Shown: piece by piece, positions 36,229 through 44,433 of the stretch | How the letters are laid out: every line of letters begins with the position of its first letter | Position numbering within the stretch: the first letter of the stretch is position 1 | Assembly: GCF_011405515.1 (NCBI RefSeq) | Contig: NZ_AP022671.1 | Location: forward strand, 248,001-312,000 | Direction of reading: 5' to 3' | Origin: Nitrospira sp. KM1 | GTDB taxonomy: Bacteria > Nitrospirota > Nitrospiria > Nitrospirales > Nitrospiraceae | Length of the DNA: 64,000 nt | Notes under the pieces: model-generated | What the model was told of the DNA's origin: nothing | The model's database searches: none | The model's input: only the letters and a program-made list of their open reading frames with translations | Program-made: the position numbers and the translations under genes

Positions 36229-36265
36229 GAATCGTTTTAGGTCCATCCAGAATCAAAATGGATGC
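36229..36265. promoter_or_regulatory. Upstream activator array, half-sites at 11/10/11-bp steps
   Basis: GAATC at 36229, GGTCC at 36240, GAATC at 36250 and GATGC at 36261. The second pair reads GAATC-AAAATG-GATGC and shares ATCAAAATGGAT with the array at 22665-22702. The stepping equals that of the array at 18470-18506. Confidence 0.6.
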
Positions 36266-36323
36266 TATTGTCACCTAACAACACCTAGTTGGTTCTGAAT
36301 GTACTTTCGGCTACACTCATCCA

Positions 36324-36905
36324 ATGAAATTGATGCTTCCTGCCTCCTGTGAGCCTGCTCTCCTCGAACGCTTCCTCAAGGCCGAGGCCATGGCCTTATG
36401 GTCGGTCCGGGCGGCCCAAGCCAAGAACGTCCCGAAGGGTGTGCTGGAATTTCTCCTCCGCCATGAAGAGGAGGAAGCTCAACATCTCAAGGAGTTCGAA
36501 GCGAGACTGGGTGTTATTTCCCATCAGCGGGAGAAGCTTCCCCGTGTGCCGAGTCAATGGTATGCCCTCGTCATCCATCTATTCGGCTATGAAGCCCTCG
36601 GGTTGGAATTTGCCAAGTTGCTCGTTCAGGTTCAGCCGGAACTGATATCCATCCTTGAAGATGAAAAGGTGCATGTCGGATTCTTCGAACATGAAGTTCG
36701 AAAAGTGGTAGAGCAGGGCGGGACGACTGCGGAGGCTGCAAGGCAATCTGCCGGAGCGTGGTGGCGCCGGCTCCCGCCCACGGTCGAACGCTATCTCGAA
36801 GGCTCCGAATTCGATCCGTACCGAGATCAATTGCGGAAGATCATCTTAACCTCCATCGAAGAGCGATTCATGAACGTAGGATTGCTGGATCCGGTCATGA
36901 GTTGA
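36324..36905 (+). CDS. Ferritin-like di-iron protein
   Basis: A 193-residue all-helical protein with a complete di-iron ligand set for a four-helix bundle: Glu21, Glu51-x2-His54, Glu90 and Glu114-x2-His117. This is the pattern of ferritin-like and di-iron oxidase/hydroxylase proteins. There is no signal peptide. It might store iron, scavenge peroxide or hydroxylate a substrate; the sequence does not decide. It lies 12 bp before sixA and points away from the fadL operon. Confidence 0.8.
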   Translation: MKLMLPASCEPALLERFLKAEAMALWSVRAAQAKNVPKGVLEFLLRHEEEEAQHLKEFEARLGVISHQREKLPRVPSQWYALVIHLFGYEALGLEFAKLLVQVQPELISILEDEKVHVGFFEHEVRKVVEQGGTTAEAARQSAGAWWRRLPPTVERYLEGSEFDPYRDQLRKIILTSIEERFMNVGLLDPVMS

Positions 36906-36917
36906 GAATAGAGAATC

Positions 36918-37445
36918 ATGGATTGTGTGCTGTTGAGACATGGGATTGCGGTTGACCGGGAACAGTGGGAAGGGACGGACGGGGACCGGCCGTTGACTGA
37001 CCGGGGTGCCAAACGGGTGGAGCAGGTGGCTTCCGGGTTGAAGTGGCTCGAAATCCAACCAACTCACGTTCTGACGAGTCCGTTGGTGCGTGCGATGGAA
37101 ACGGCGAAAATTATTCATACCTCTTTGAAGGGTCGGTCCGCATTGCAAGTGGTGAATGAGCTGCTACCAGACGCCGCGCCGGAGCAGCTTCTCACCCTTC
37201 TATCGGATCTGCCGCGGGAAACCTCCGTTCTCTGCGTCGGTCATGAACCCCATTTGAGTCTCACGGCGAGCCTCATGCTGGCGGGAAAACCGTCCATGTC
37301 GTTTCCATTCAAGAAGGCGGGAGCGTGTCTCATCGAGATGCCGACGCCGCTCAAGCCCAGCCGAGGGACGTTACGTTGGTGGATGGGGCCGTCGCAGTTG
37401 CGTGCCCTGAGGAAAAAAGGGTCAAAGGTGCCCGCAGATTGGTAG
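36918..37445 (+). CDS. sixA: SixA-type phosphohistidine phosphatase
   Basis: A 175-residue histidine phosphatase. The RHG motif is at 7-9 (His8 is the phospho-acceptor), the second catalytic His is His109 in CVGHEPHLS, and SPLVRAMETA gives the phosphate-binding Arg. Length and the short N-terminus match SixA, which dephosphorylates histidine-phosphotransfer proteins. It follows the ferritin-like gene by 12 bp, so the two are probably co-transcribed, and converges on the kinase-like gene downstream with only 8 bp between stop codons. Confidence 0.85.
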   Translation: MDCVLLRHGIAVDREQWEGTDGDRPLTDRGAKRVEQVASGLKWLEIQPTHVLTSPLVRAMETAKIIHTSLKGRSALQVVNELLPDAAPEQLLTLLSDLPRETSVLCVGHEPHLSLTASLMLAGKPSMSFPFKKAGACLIEMPTPLKPSRGTLRWWMGPSQLRALRKKGSKVPADW

Positions 37446-37453
37446 GAGCCTTG

Positions 37454-38215
37454 TCAGATCGGAGGACTCAATTCTGGATGAACAGCCTCTGATTGGATTT
37501 GATCAGCCATAGGAGCCGGCAAGGGACCGCTGTGAGTCAACAGCCGGTGAATCTGATTTCGTAACTCATCTTGAATTTCCTCCAATGACTTTCTCGCGTC
37601 GACGACCTCAAATTTGAACTCTTCCGCCATCTTGTCGAATTCTTCGATGAGCAACGACTGATACTTCTTGAAGCTGTCGTAGAGATCGTTGCCCAGCCGG
37701 AGATCCATACCTGATTCCCAGAAATTCATCGCCTTTGTCTCGATCACGCGGAGAACCAGGGTTTCCACGTCGATGCGCAGGTAGCAGACCAAATCTGGTA
37801 CCAGCGCAAATCCAAAGACGTCCCGAATCCATCGGCGGTCGCTGCTCCGAACAAAATCTCGGGCAAACGCCGTAAAGATGTACCGGTCGGCCAGCACGAT
37901 GAATCCGGACCGCAGGGCGGGGATAATTTGATGCTCAAGGCGGTCGGCAAAATCCGTCGCATACAGGAGGCTCAGTGACCACCGGTCGATAATATTGCCT
38001 TCTTTTGCGACCTCGATCGTTTTGGACATGAGATTGGATCGCGTCCAGCCGGTCGTGATCACGCCATAGCCCTGCACTTCGAGCCACTCCTGCAGCATTT
38101 CGATATGCGTGGAGCGGCCGACTCCGTCCGTCCCCTCGATGGCGATCAGCTTGCCCTTGAGGTCACTCGGATTTAGGTACGTTAAACCGTCGCCAAAATA
38201 GTGAGCGTCGCCCAT
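37454..38215 (-). CDS. Thymidylate-kinase-like protein with altered P-loop
   Basis: A 253-residue protein of the thymidylate kinase fold: P-loop GTDGVGRST (28-36), LADRY, and helices typical of Tmk. The invariant P-loop Lys is Arg34. The ATG at 38215 (GAAGGGGAA before it) lies inside the upstream paralogue, an unusual 53-base overlap in different frames; a later start would cut off the P-loop. True dTMP kinases have DRYxxSxxAYQ; here it is DRYIFTAFARD, so the substrate may not be dTMP. Neighbours (SixA, Ppx/GppA) hint at phosphate or polyphosphate metabolism, an inference. Confidence 0.75.
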   Translation of the reverse strand: MGDAHYFGDGLTYLNPSDLKGKLIAIEGTDGVGRSTHIEMLQEWLEVQGYGVITTGWTRSNLMSKTIEVAKEGNIIDRWSLSLLYATDFADRLEHQIIPALRSGFIVLADRYIFTAFARDFVRSSDRRWIRDVFGFALVPDLVCYLRIDVETLVLRVIETKAMNFWESGMDLRLGNDLYDSFKKYQSLLIEEFDKMAEEFKFEVVDARKSLEEIQDELRNQIHRLLTHSGPLPAPMADQIQSEAVHPELSPPI

Positions 38216-38912
38216 GGGTTCCCCTTCGCGGTTTATAGTCCTTGAGTGCTTCATCGACGAGCCGGCGCATGACTTCCTGCTGCTCGGCAATGTCTTTTGT
38301 GGCATCCATTGTGATGAGCTGGTATTCGTCCACAATCTTATCGTACTGGGCCAGGATGCGGGATTGAAAGATTCGAAAACTCTCCGTCACGTCCTGGCTG
38401 ATGTTCATGTCCATCCCGGCTTCGTAATATTTGAATTGACCTCTCGTCCCGCCGAGCAGCCTGGAGATCGCCACTTCGATCGGGACTTTGAAATAAAAAG
38501 CCATGTCCGGCTTGATGGCAAAACTGTAGAGCTTGCGAACCCAATCGGCAGATACGCCACGCACGACGTCGCGGGCAAACGCGGTGTACATGTACCGGTC
38601 GGCCAGGACCAGCATGCCGGCCTTGAGCGGCGGAAGGATCTCATGGTAGAGCCGGCTCGCAAAGTCCGTGGCATGCAACAAGCTGAACGTCGTCGGGGTG
38701 AGACTCTTGTTCTTTTTGCCTCGCTTGGTCGTGTCTTTGACCAACTCCGAAGAATTCCATTCGGTGAAGAATACTTTGTGCCCTTTGGATTCGAGCCACT
38801 TGTGCAAGAGCAACAACTGCGTGCTCTTGCCCGACCCGTCGATGCCTTCAACAATGATGAGCTTTCCTGGATAGGGGTGGGGAGCGTTCAATGCGGGGCT
38901 CTGATCTGTCAT
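38163..38912 (-). CDS. tmk: Thymidylate-kinase-like protein
   Basis: A 249-residue paralogue of the following gene. The P-loop VEGIDGSGKST (21-31) is complete, and LADRYMYTAFARD replaces the DRYxxSxxAYQ of classical dTMP kinase. The C-terminus is longer than usual and very basic (KPRRGTHGRRSLFWRR), and its last codons overlap the start of the next kinase. The ATG overlaps the stop codon of ppx/gppA by ATGA, so the three genes form one operon. dTMP kinase activity is possible but not assured; no other Tmk is visible in the window. Confidence 0.75.
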   Translation of the reverse strand: MTDQSPALNAPHPYPGKLIIVEGIDGSGKSTQLLLLHKWLESKGHKVFFTEWNSSELVKDTTKRGKKNKSLTPTTFSLLHATDFASRLYHEILPPLKAGMLVLADRYMYTAFARDVVRGVSADWVRKLYSFAIKPDMAFYFKVPIEVAISRLLGGTRGQFKYYEAGMDMNISQDVTESFRIFQSRILAQYDKIVDEYQLITMDATKDIAEQQEVMRRLVDEALKDYKPRRGTHGRRSLFWRRFNVPKSE

Positions 38913-40459
38913 GCCGTATCCTCTTGTGGAGTCAGGTTCAATTGTACGCGCCGGCGGAATACACGTTCGAACAGGTCAGCGCGCCCTCTGGCTGCCCAGG
39001 CTTCAAGTTCCGCATCTCCCGAGACAGTGGCCGTAATGGTGACCGAGGGGCCGATCTTCACGTCGAGTGAACGGACGACGGAAAAATGTGTCCGGTCCAG
39101 GCCATCCGCGATACGAAGGAGCGAGGAGAGGATACGGACCACGCGTTGGAATCTTGGTGCCAAGACATCGAATCCGTCGTGCTTGGAGTGAGGCACGGCG
39201 CGCCGGTGGTATCGGGCCACATTGGCGATAATGTGCAATTCGTCGCTCGACAGGCCGCCGATGTCACTATGGGTGATCAAGTAGTACGCGTGCTTGTGAT
39301 GTTGGCGTTCATTGATCAGATATCCGATGTCATGCAGGATCGCTGCGTATTCCAGCCAATCTCGCTCCAGGCTGCCTAGACCATGCAGCCGCTTCGTCTG
39401 GTCGAACAGGCGTAGGGCGAGACTGGCGACTTGAAGGCTGTGAACGTCCGGAGCATGGCAGCGCTTGGCCAATGCGATGACGTTGCGCCGGCGCAGATCG
39501 GGAATTTCCGCTTCGGCCTTGAGACGGTCCCGATGGCGCACGGTGAAGTCATAGATAACCCCTTCGCGAATGGCTTTATCGCAGAGGACGATTTCATCGC
39601 GGCCGGACAGTTCCATGAGGCGGCGCAGCACGATGGTCGCGGGAAAGAGCGTATCGACCCGCTTGGGATCCAACCCGGGAAGAGCCAGCCGTTCCTTGAT
39701 CGTAGATGTTCTCAATTCCTGTTCGATTTCCTTCACGTCCTTGATCGATACCGTGGCCAGGTTCAGCTGCGGAAGAGGCCGGTTGGTCTTTTTGAGATGA
39801 ATCACTTCGGCCAGGTTTCCCGCCATGCCGGAGGTCGCGATGAGCGAGTCGTAGCGCTTCGTCTTGAATGTCTCGAGTGCCGCCTTCAATTGGCTCGAAA
39901 CAGATTCCTCCAAGGAATGGAGCATACCGTCGGACGGGGGGGTTCGCTTCAGGAATTCGTCGGCCAGCCTGATCGCACCGAGCTTTAAGCTCTTGGCATG
40001 CAGCAGTTGATCGCGGTTGCCGACCATGAGCTCGACCGATCCGCCTCCCACGTCAACGGCAAGCACGGGCTGATCCGACATCGGCACGCTGTTTTTGATA
40101 CCCAGAAAAATCAGGCGAGCTTCTTCAGGCCCGGAAATCACCCGAATCTTCAAACCTGTTTGTTCGGCAACGAGATCGATGAAGTCGCCGCCGTTTTTTG
40201 CCTCGCGCACCGCACTGGTCGCTACGGCAATGATGCGCTCGTAACCCTTATTCCTCGCAAGAGTCACCAGATTACGGAGCACGTCGAGGCCCCGGGCCAT
40301 GGCTTCATCGGACAAGCGGAGTGTGGTGAACGTCCCGTTCCCAAGACGGGTCATGTCCTTGAATCGATCGAGGATCTTGTACGTCCCATCCGGTTGGACA
40401 TCGGCCAGCACCATATGGATGGAGTTGGTTCCAATATCGATGACAGCGAGCCTGGTCAT
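38909..40459 (-). CDS. Ppx/GppA family exopolyphosphatase / guanosine pentaphosphatase
   Basis: A 516-residue protein. An actin-like phosphatase half starts right at the Met with AVIDIGTNSIHMVLADV (GTNS at 10-13), then the second phosphate motif VDVGGGSVELM, and continues into a C-terminal HD-type helical half (YAAILHDIGYLINERQHHKHAYYLI). This is the two-part layout of long Ppx/GppA proteins that hydrolyse polyphosphate or pppGpp. ATG at 40459 was chosen because family members begin just before the GTNS motif; an extension to 40570 adds an unlike leader. First gene of the operon with the two kinase-like genes. Confidence 0.87.
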   Translation of the reverse strand: MTRLAVIDIGTNSIHMVLADVQPDGTYKILDRFKDMTRLGNGTFTTLRLSDEAMARGLDVLRNLVTLARNKGYERIIAVATSAVREAKNGGDFIDLVAEQTGLKIRVISGPEEARLIFLGIKNSVPMSDQPVLAVDVGGGSVELMVGNRDQLLHAKSLKLGAIRLADEFLKRTPPSDGMLHSLEESVSSQLKAALETFKTKRYDSLIATSGMAGNLAEVIHLKKTNRPLPQLNLATVSIKDVKEIEQELRTSTIKERLALPGLDPKRVDTLFPATIVLRRLMELSGRDEIVLCDKAIREGVIYDFTVRHRDRLKAEAEIPDLRRRNVIALAKRCHAPDVHSLQVASLALRLFDQTKRLHGLGSLERDWLEYAAILHDIGYLINERQHHKHAYYLITHSDIGGLSSDELHIIANVARYHRRAVPHSKHDGFDVLAPRFQRVVRILSSLLRIADGLDRTHFSVVRSLDVKIGPSVTITATVSGDAELEAWAARGRADLFERVFRRRVQLNLTPQEDTA

Positions 40460-40624
40460 GACGGGTTGTGTGGGCCAGTGGTGATCAAGATTGATGGCAA
40501 CGTAGGAAGAAAACCGGATCAGAATTGGAATTTCCGAGCCGACCATAATGAAAGGCCGGATTGCTGTCAAGATTACCAGGGTTAATTTTCTGTTACAATC
40601 GATGCCTTAAACCGGACATCACCG

Positions 40625-41494
40625 ATGCAGCTCGATCTCTACGACCGATTCGTCATGATTACCGGAGCTTCGACCGGCATCGGAGCGGCCTGCGCGCTGG
40701 CTTGCGCGCAACGAGGCATGAATGTGTTTGCAGGAGTGCGCACTCGGGAGGCAGGAGAGCTCCTGCAACAGCAGCCAGATGGAAAGCGCGTGACGCCTGT
40801 ATATCTGGATGTCACTGATACTCAATCGATCGCATGCGCCGCCGATATCGTAAGAAATGCCGCCGGGCTCGCCGGGCTGGCCGGCTTGATTAACAATGCC
40901 GGCATCGCCATCGGCAGTCCCTTGGAAGTCATCCCGTTGGCGGCACTTCGCCGGCAAATGGAGGTCAATGTGATCGGCCAGATTGCCGTCACCCAGGCCT
41001 TTCTGCCGCTGATTCGTCAAGCAAGCGGACGAATTGTGAACATGGGATCAATCGCCGGACGGGGCACGATCCCTATGATGGGCCCCTATTCAGCTTCGAA
41101 GCACGCGCTGGAAGCGTTGACGGATGCCTTGCGTCTCGAACTCCGGCAATGGGGCATTCATGTCTCCATCATTGAACCGGGGGCGGTGGCAACGCCCATT
41201 TGGGAGAAATCACTCAAGACCTCCTCCGCGGTCGAAGAGGAAGTGACCGCGGAGGCGAAGGCATTGTACGGGGAGGCGGCGCGCCGAATTCGCGAGTCTG
41301 TCGATCAGGCCTCGAGGCGGGCGATTTCGACTGACGCGGTCGCAGAGGCCGTATGGCATGCGCTAACGGCAAAACAGCCGAAGACGCGCTATTTAGTCGG
41401 TGTGGACGCCAGAATTCGGGCCCTCATGGTGAAGTGGTTACCCGACCGATTGCAGGACTGGATTCTGACGAAGGTACTGCACCTGCCGCAATAG
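40625..41494 (+). CDS. Short-chain dehydrogenase/reductase
   Basis: A 289-residue classical SDR. The NAD(P)-binding TGASTGIG motif is at 13-20, NNAG at 90-93, and the catalytic Ser142, Tyr155 and Lys159 (YSASK) are all present. The C-terminal part is about 40 residues longer than the minimal SDR, as in 11-beta-HSD/retinol-dehydrogenase-like members (family SDR28C-like). Substrate unknown. It is divergent from ppx/gppA and stands alone. Confidence 0.88.
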   Translation: MQLDLYDRFVMITGASTGIGAACALACAQRGMNVFAGVRTREAGELLQQQPDGKRVTPVYLDVTDTQSIACAADIVRNAAGLAGLAGLINNAGIAIGSPLEVIPLAALRRQMEVNVIGQIAVTQAFLPLIRQASGRIVNMGSIAGRGTIPMMGPYSASKHALEALTDALRLELRQWGIHVSIIEPGAVATPIWEKSLKTSSAVEEEVTAEAKALYGEAARRIRESVDQASRRAISTDAVAEAVWHALTAKQPKTRYLVGVDARIRALMVKWLPDRLQDWILTKVLHLPQ

Positions 41495-41658
41495 GCGAGG
41501 CGCATGGCCTCGACGACTGCCCGGAGTTCTTCCAATACGGCTACAGCAACCCGTGCCTTGGCGCGGATACTTCCCCGCAACTGTTCATGTCGATATGGAA
41601 GGGAAGGCTCCGACCTTGCGTGAGAGGATGAGGCTACGGGAAAGAAGGTAAGAGAAAA

Positions 41659-42132
41659 TCAGCCGACGAGGTCCGGGTTCAGACGATTCAACGATTTGAT
41701 GGAAAGGGCTTTGATCTCATTATAAATGATGACTCTTCCGGCTTGGCGCAACCGGGAGAAGATACCTTCGACGATGACCTGATCGCCTTCTTTCACCTCC
41801 GCCTGTCCGAGTGCGATGACTTTGATCGTTCCGGCATTGTCCTTTAAAAGAAACCCATACGCGGGTTGACCCTGCCTGTTGGTGGCCAATTGCACGTTGG
41901 TGACCTCTCCCATCACCACCACTTCCTGCCGGTCATACTGTTCAGGGTGGGAAATCAAATCGGCAAGATCCAGCATGTCGGCGAAGGCCGGAGTCGTGAC
42001 TGACATTACAAATAGAACGGACAGAAGCAGGGGAAGTTTCTGCGAATGACGAGGCGAACATGAGTGTGAGTGGAGAAGAAATGATGGCGAGCACATAAGT
42101 CTCGTTATACCCTTCGATCGATTCGATTTCAA
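41659..42132 (-). CDS. Exported OB-fold protein
   Basis: A 157-residue protein with a hydrophobic export signal (LPLLLSVLFVMSVTTPAFA) and a C-terminal OB-fold-like domain: EVVVMGEVTNVQLATNRQGQ, AGTIKVIALG, GDQVIVEGIFSR. It resembles the nucleic-acid/ligand-binding OB domains found in cytochrome maturation and other periplasmic proteins. The start is uncertain: TTG at 42132 lies 4 bp past the previous stop codon, ATG at 42096 gives a shorter signal. It follows the unknown 397-aa gene and is probably co-transcribed. Confidence 0.72.
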   Translation of the reverse strand: MKSNRSKGITRLMCSPSFLLHSHSCSPRHSQKLPLLLSVLFVMSVTTPAFADMLDLADLISHPEQYDRQEVVVMGEVTNVQLATNRQGQPAYGFLLKDNAGTIKVIALGQAEVKEGDQVIVEGIFSRLRQAGRVIIYNEIKALSIKSLNRLNPDLVG

Positions 42133-42136
42133 GCTC

Positions 42137-43330
42137 TTACCACTTACCTCCCCCGTACAGATCGGGATGCTGCTCGCCGAACATACTCTTCAAGACGTGT
42201 TCCCTCATTTGATTAGCCTCGGAGTCAGCCGGATTGGCCTCGGTCAGCTGTGCCGGTTCCTCCTTCGACTTCGGCGTCACACGAGCCATCAGCACTTCGT
42301 CCAATGTTTCAGGCGTGGCATCCGTGTCGTTCAGGATGGCGTCGAACCGTTGAAGGCCGAAAAGATTGCGCGTGATCTCAGAATGAACGGCGTTGGTGCT
42401 GGCTCCCTGAACGATCGATAACCAGAATTTCGTTTCGGCATCTTCGGCCATCGTACCAGCGGCCAGTGCGGTCAACTTTTCATTGAGGTTGGATTCAGTG
42501 CGCTCGAGACCATCGTATGTCGGCAGCGAACGTTCAACGGGCCTGGTCGCCAGGATGGCAAAGGTTTCTTTCCAAAGGTCGATGGGAACCTGGATCGCAT
42601 CGGCGGAAGGGTGTTCCGCGTGCATGGCTGTCTGCAAATTCTGGAGAAACTGCGCCATATATTTGACTTTGCGCGCGGCGAGACTTCCGGCTGGAATACC
42701 CCAGATGTGGCCGAGTTCGTGGTCCTGCAAGGGGGTGTGATCGGCGCCCTGACGCTCGCGTTGAGCGAGATCGAGCCGTTTACGGTATTTTTCGGCCATG
42801 CGCAGGTGAAATTGCATTTCGATTCCCAGCCGCTGCCGTTGATAGTCCTCCGAGGAGATTTCACTCGCTTCCCATCGTTGATCCAATGCCCGTACGGCAG
42901 GTCTGGGTACGGCGGTTCTGGCCTGGGACTTCAATTCGGCGATGGTGTCGGCAGGAACAGAGAATTTTGCGGACAAGAGCGATTCGGCACGCTCAGCCGT
43001 CGCCATCCGAAGGGCGAGCAGTTTTTTCAAGGTTTCGCATTGCAGCCAAGTCCGTTCACGCTTGAGGCGCACTTGACGAAGGTATTGGTCGCGCCGATCT
43101 CTGACGGCTTTGATGGCTTCCTGGGTCAGGATGTTATGGATCGGCTTGCTGCCGGCCACGCATCGAGGATCCGGACGGTCGGCTGCCATGTACTGAACAT
43201 CTTCTTCGGTTACGTCGAAATGCTGCAGAAGGATCAGGCGCATCATGATACGCCCCTGAACCGGTAACGCATTGACGACGGATTCGATCAGTGATGGCGA
43301 AAGCAGGGCAGGCGTTTGAGTGCTCATCAT
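42137..43330 (-). CDS. Conserved-looking hypothetical protein, 397 aa
   Basis: Soluble, mainly helical, charged protein without signal peptide or membrane span. The middle (about 75-220) is predicted as long helices rich in Arg/Glu/Gln, possibly coiled coil; the C-terminus is acidic and ends FGEQHPDLYGGGKW. No catalytic motif or known domain is seen. It lies 5 bp after the 70-aa gene and 4 bp before the OB-fold gene, so all three likely form one operon. Function unknown. Confidence 0.7.
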   Translation of the reverse strand: MMSTQTPALLSPSLIESVVNALPVQGRIMMRLILLQHFDVTEEDVQYMAADRPDPRCVAGSKPIHNILTQEAIKAVRDRRDQYLRQVRLKRERTWLQCETLKKLLALRMATAERAESLLSAKFSVPADTIAELKSQARTAVPRPAVRALDQRWEASEISSEDYQRQRLGIEMQFHLRMAEKYRKRLDLAQRERQGADHTPLQDHELGHIWGIPAGSLAARKVKYMAQFLQNLQTAMHAEHPSADAIQVPIDLWKETFAILATRPVERSLPTYDGLERTESNLNEKLTALAAGTMAEDAETKFWLSIVQGASTNAVHSEITRNLFGLQRFDAILNDTDATPETLDEVLMARVTPKSKEEPAQLTEANPADSEANQMREHVLKSMFGEQHPDLYGGGKW

Positions 43331-43335
43331 GTTGA

Positions 43336-43548
43336 TCAGGCTGTTCCTAATGGCCGAGTTTCGAGATAACTGGCTACGTATTCACGGACTTCCTGTACGG
43401 TTCCACTGGAAAACAATTCACGGGGAATTTCGACGCGCGTCAGGGCCGAGGGATCGATCCCGCGGTCTTTCGCATATTCTTCGTCGATGTAGAGGCTGAC
43501 GGAACCGTCTGCGTGACGTATGGCATAGAGGGCATTCGTATCAGACAT
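43336..43548 (-). CDS. Small hypothetical protein, 70 aa
   Basis: A compact acidic protein (ALYAIRHADGSVSLYIDEEYAK...) with predicted beta-beta-alpha-alpha layout and no Cys or membrane span. It lies directly upstream of the 397-aa gene with a 5-bp gap, and GAAGG lies about 12 bases before the ATG. Not recognised; the tight spacing supports it being real. Confidence 0.68.
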   Translation of the reverse strand: MSDTNALYAIRHADGSVSLYIDEEYAKDRGIDPSALTRVEIPRELFSSGTVQEVREYVASYLETRPLGTA

Positions 43549-43621
43549 ACTTGATGGAGCCTTCCGTCACTGCTTCTACAGGTACCATAGCGGTGCTTCG
43601 GCTGTCAAAGTTGCAACTGCG

Positions 43622-44302
43622 CTAATCCTCACGGTTTGTCAGAAGGATTCGCCTCCTCCACCAGACATAGAGAGTGGAAACAATGATGGCGACCAAGAGC
43701 GTGTTTCTAATTCGTCCCGGGCCAAAGCAGGTCAGGTTCACCATGCCGTTTGTGAACCCATATGCGGCGTAGACGAAGTACAGAAACAGCGACCAGCGTC
43801 TGTGTTTCATAAAGCCGTAACCGACTGCCATATGTAGGGCAGGAGACAAAGCCTTTGGAAAGAAACCAAGGGCGCCGGCAGGTTTGGTGCAATAAAACGG
43901 CATGGAGTAATCGAGATTGGCAAGAATGATGTAGGTGTCGTTCAGTGCACTGACGAAAAGCAAAAAACCGAGAAACCGAATATCATGCCCGGCCCGCCAC
44001 ACTGTCCGCCAGGTTCTTGACCAGCCGAATCCGTGTGATGGAGGGCCGAGCCAGGCGTCGTACGTTTGGAAGACCCACCAGGGGAGAGCCAGGATCATGA
44101 AGAAAAAAACTTCTGCCGCGCGACCGGAGATACGTCCCAAACTCAAGCTGCCGGCAATGAGGACACCTGAGAGAAGGAGCGTCGCCGTTCCATCGAGAAA
44201 CCGCCGTTGGAGGACCTGCCCGAGACCGGGCAGACAGACGGACGCTATAGCTGCCACAAGCGGCGTGTGAACAGGCGAACTCTCAGTATCCGCCTGAGGC
44301 AT
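43622..44302 (-). CDS. Polytopic membrane protein, unknown
   Basis: A 226-residue protein with about six hydrophobic helices. The N-terminal LVAAIASVCLPGLGQVLQRRFLDG resembles the PGLGQ..G start of small TM2/DUF5683-type membrane proteins. A Cys and many aromatic residues are in the third quarter. No catalytic motif. It stands between the hemQ terminator and the 70-aa gene; no clear ribosome site was seen before the ATG. Confidence 0.7.
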   Translation of the reverse strand: MPQADTESSPVHTPLVAAIASVCLPGLGQVLQRRFLDGTATLLLSGVLIAGSLSLGRISGRAAEVFFFMILALPWWVFQTYDAWLGPPSHGFGWSRTWRTVWRAGHDIRFLGFLLFVSALNDTYIILANLDYSMPFYCTKPAGALGFFPKALSPALHMAVGYGFMKHRRWSLFLYFVYAAYGFTNGMVNLTCFGPGRIRNTLLVAIIVSTLYVWWRRRILLTNRED

Positions 44303-44373
44303 TTAACGGGACAATGCGGTTATGGTGGTCATGGGGTGAAACAGCCGGGAATGTACGGACGGAGAATCCAAAA

Positions 44374-44413
44374 ATGACAAGGCCTCCAATCGGATGATCG
44401 GAGGCCTTGTCAT
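44374..44413 (-). terminator. Rho-independent terminator after hemQ
   Basis: ATGACAAGGCCTCCAATC (374-391) pairs with GATCGGAGGCCTTGTCAT (396-413) with one mismatch and a 4-base loop. On the minus strand the stem is followed by TTTTTGG. It lies 20 bp past the hemQ stop codon. Confidence 0.85.
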
Positions 44414-44433
44414 GACTCACACGTGAAACAGAC

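Larger units (their letters stand above)
35816..36323. other. Control region between fadL and the ferritin-like gene
   Basis: No supported gene. It holds the sigma-54 promoter at 36118-36133 and the activator array at 36229-36265, both oriented to serve fadL. A long A/T-rich leader of almost 300 bases lies before fadL. No clear promoter for the plus-strand ferritin-like gene was found. Confidence 0.5.
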
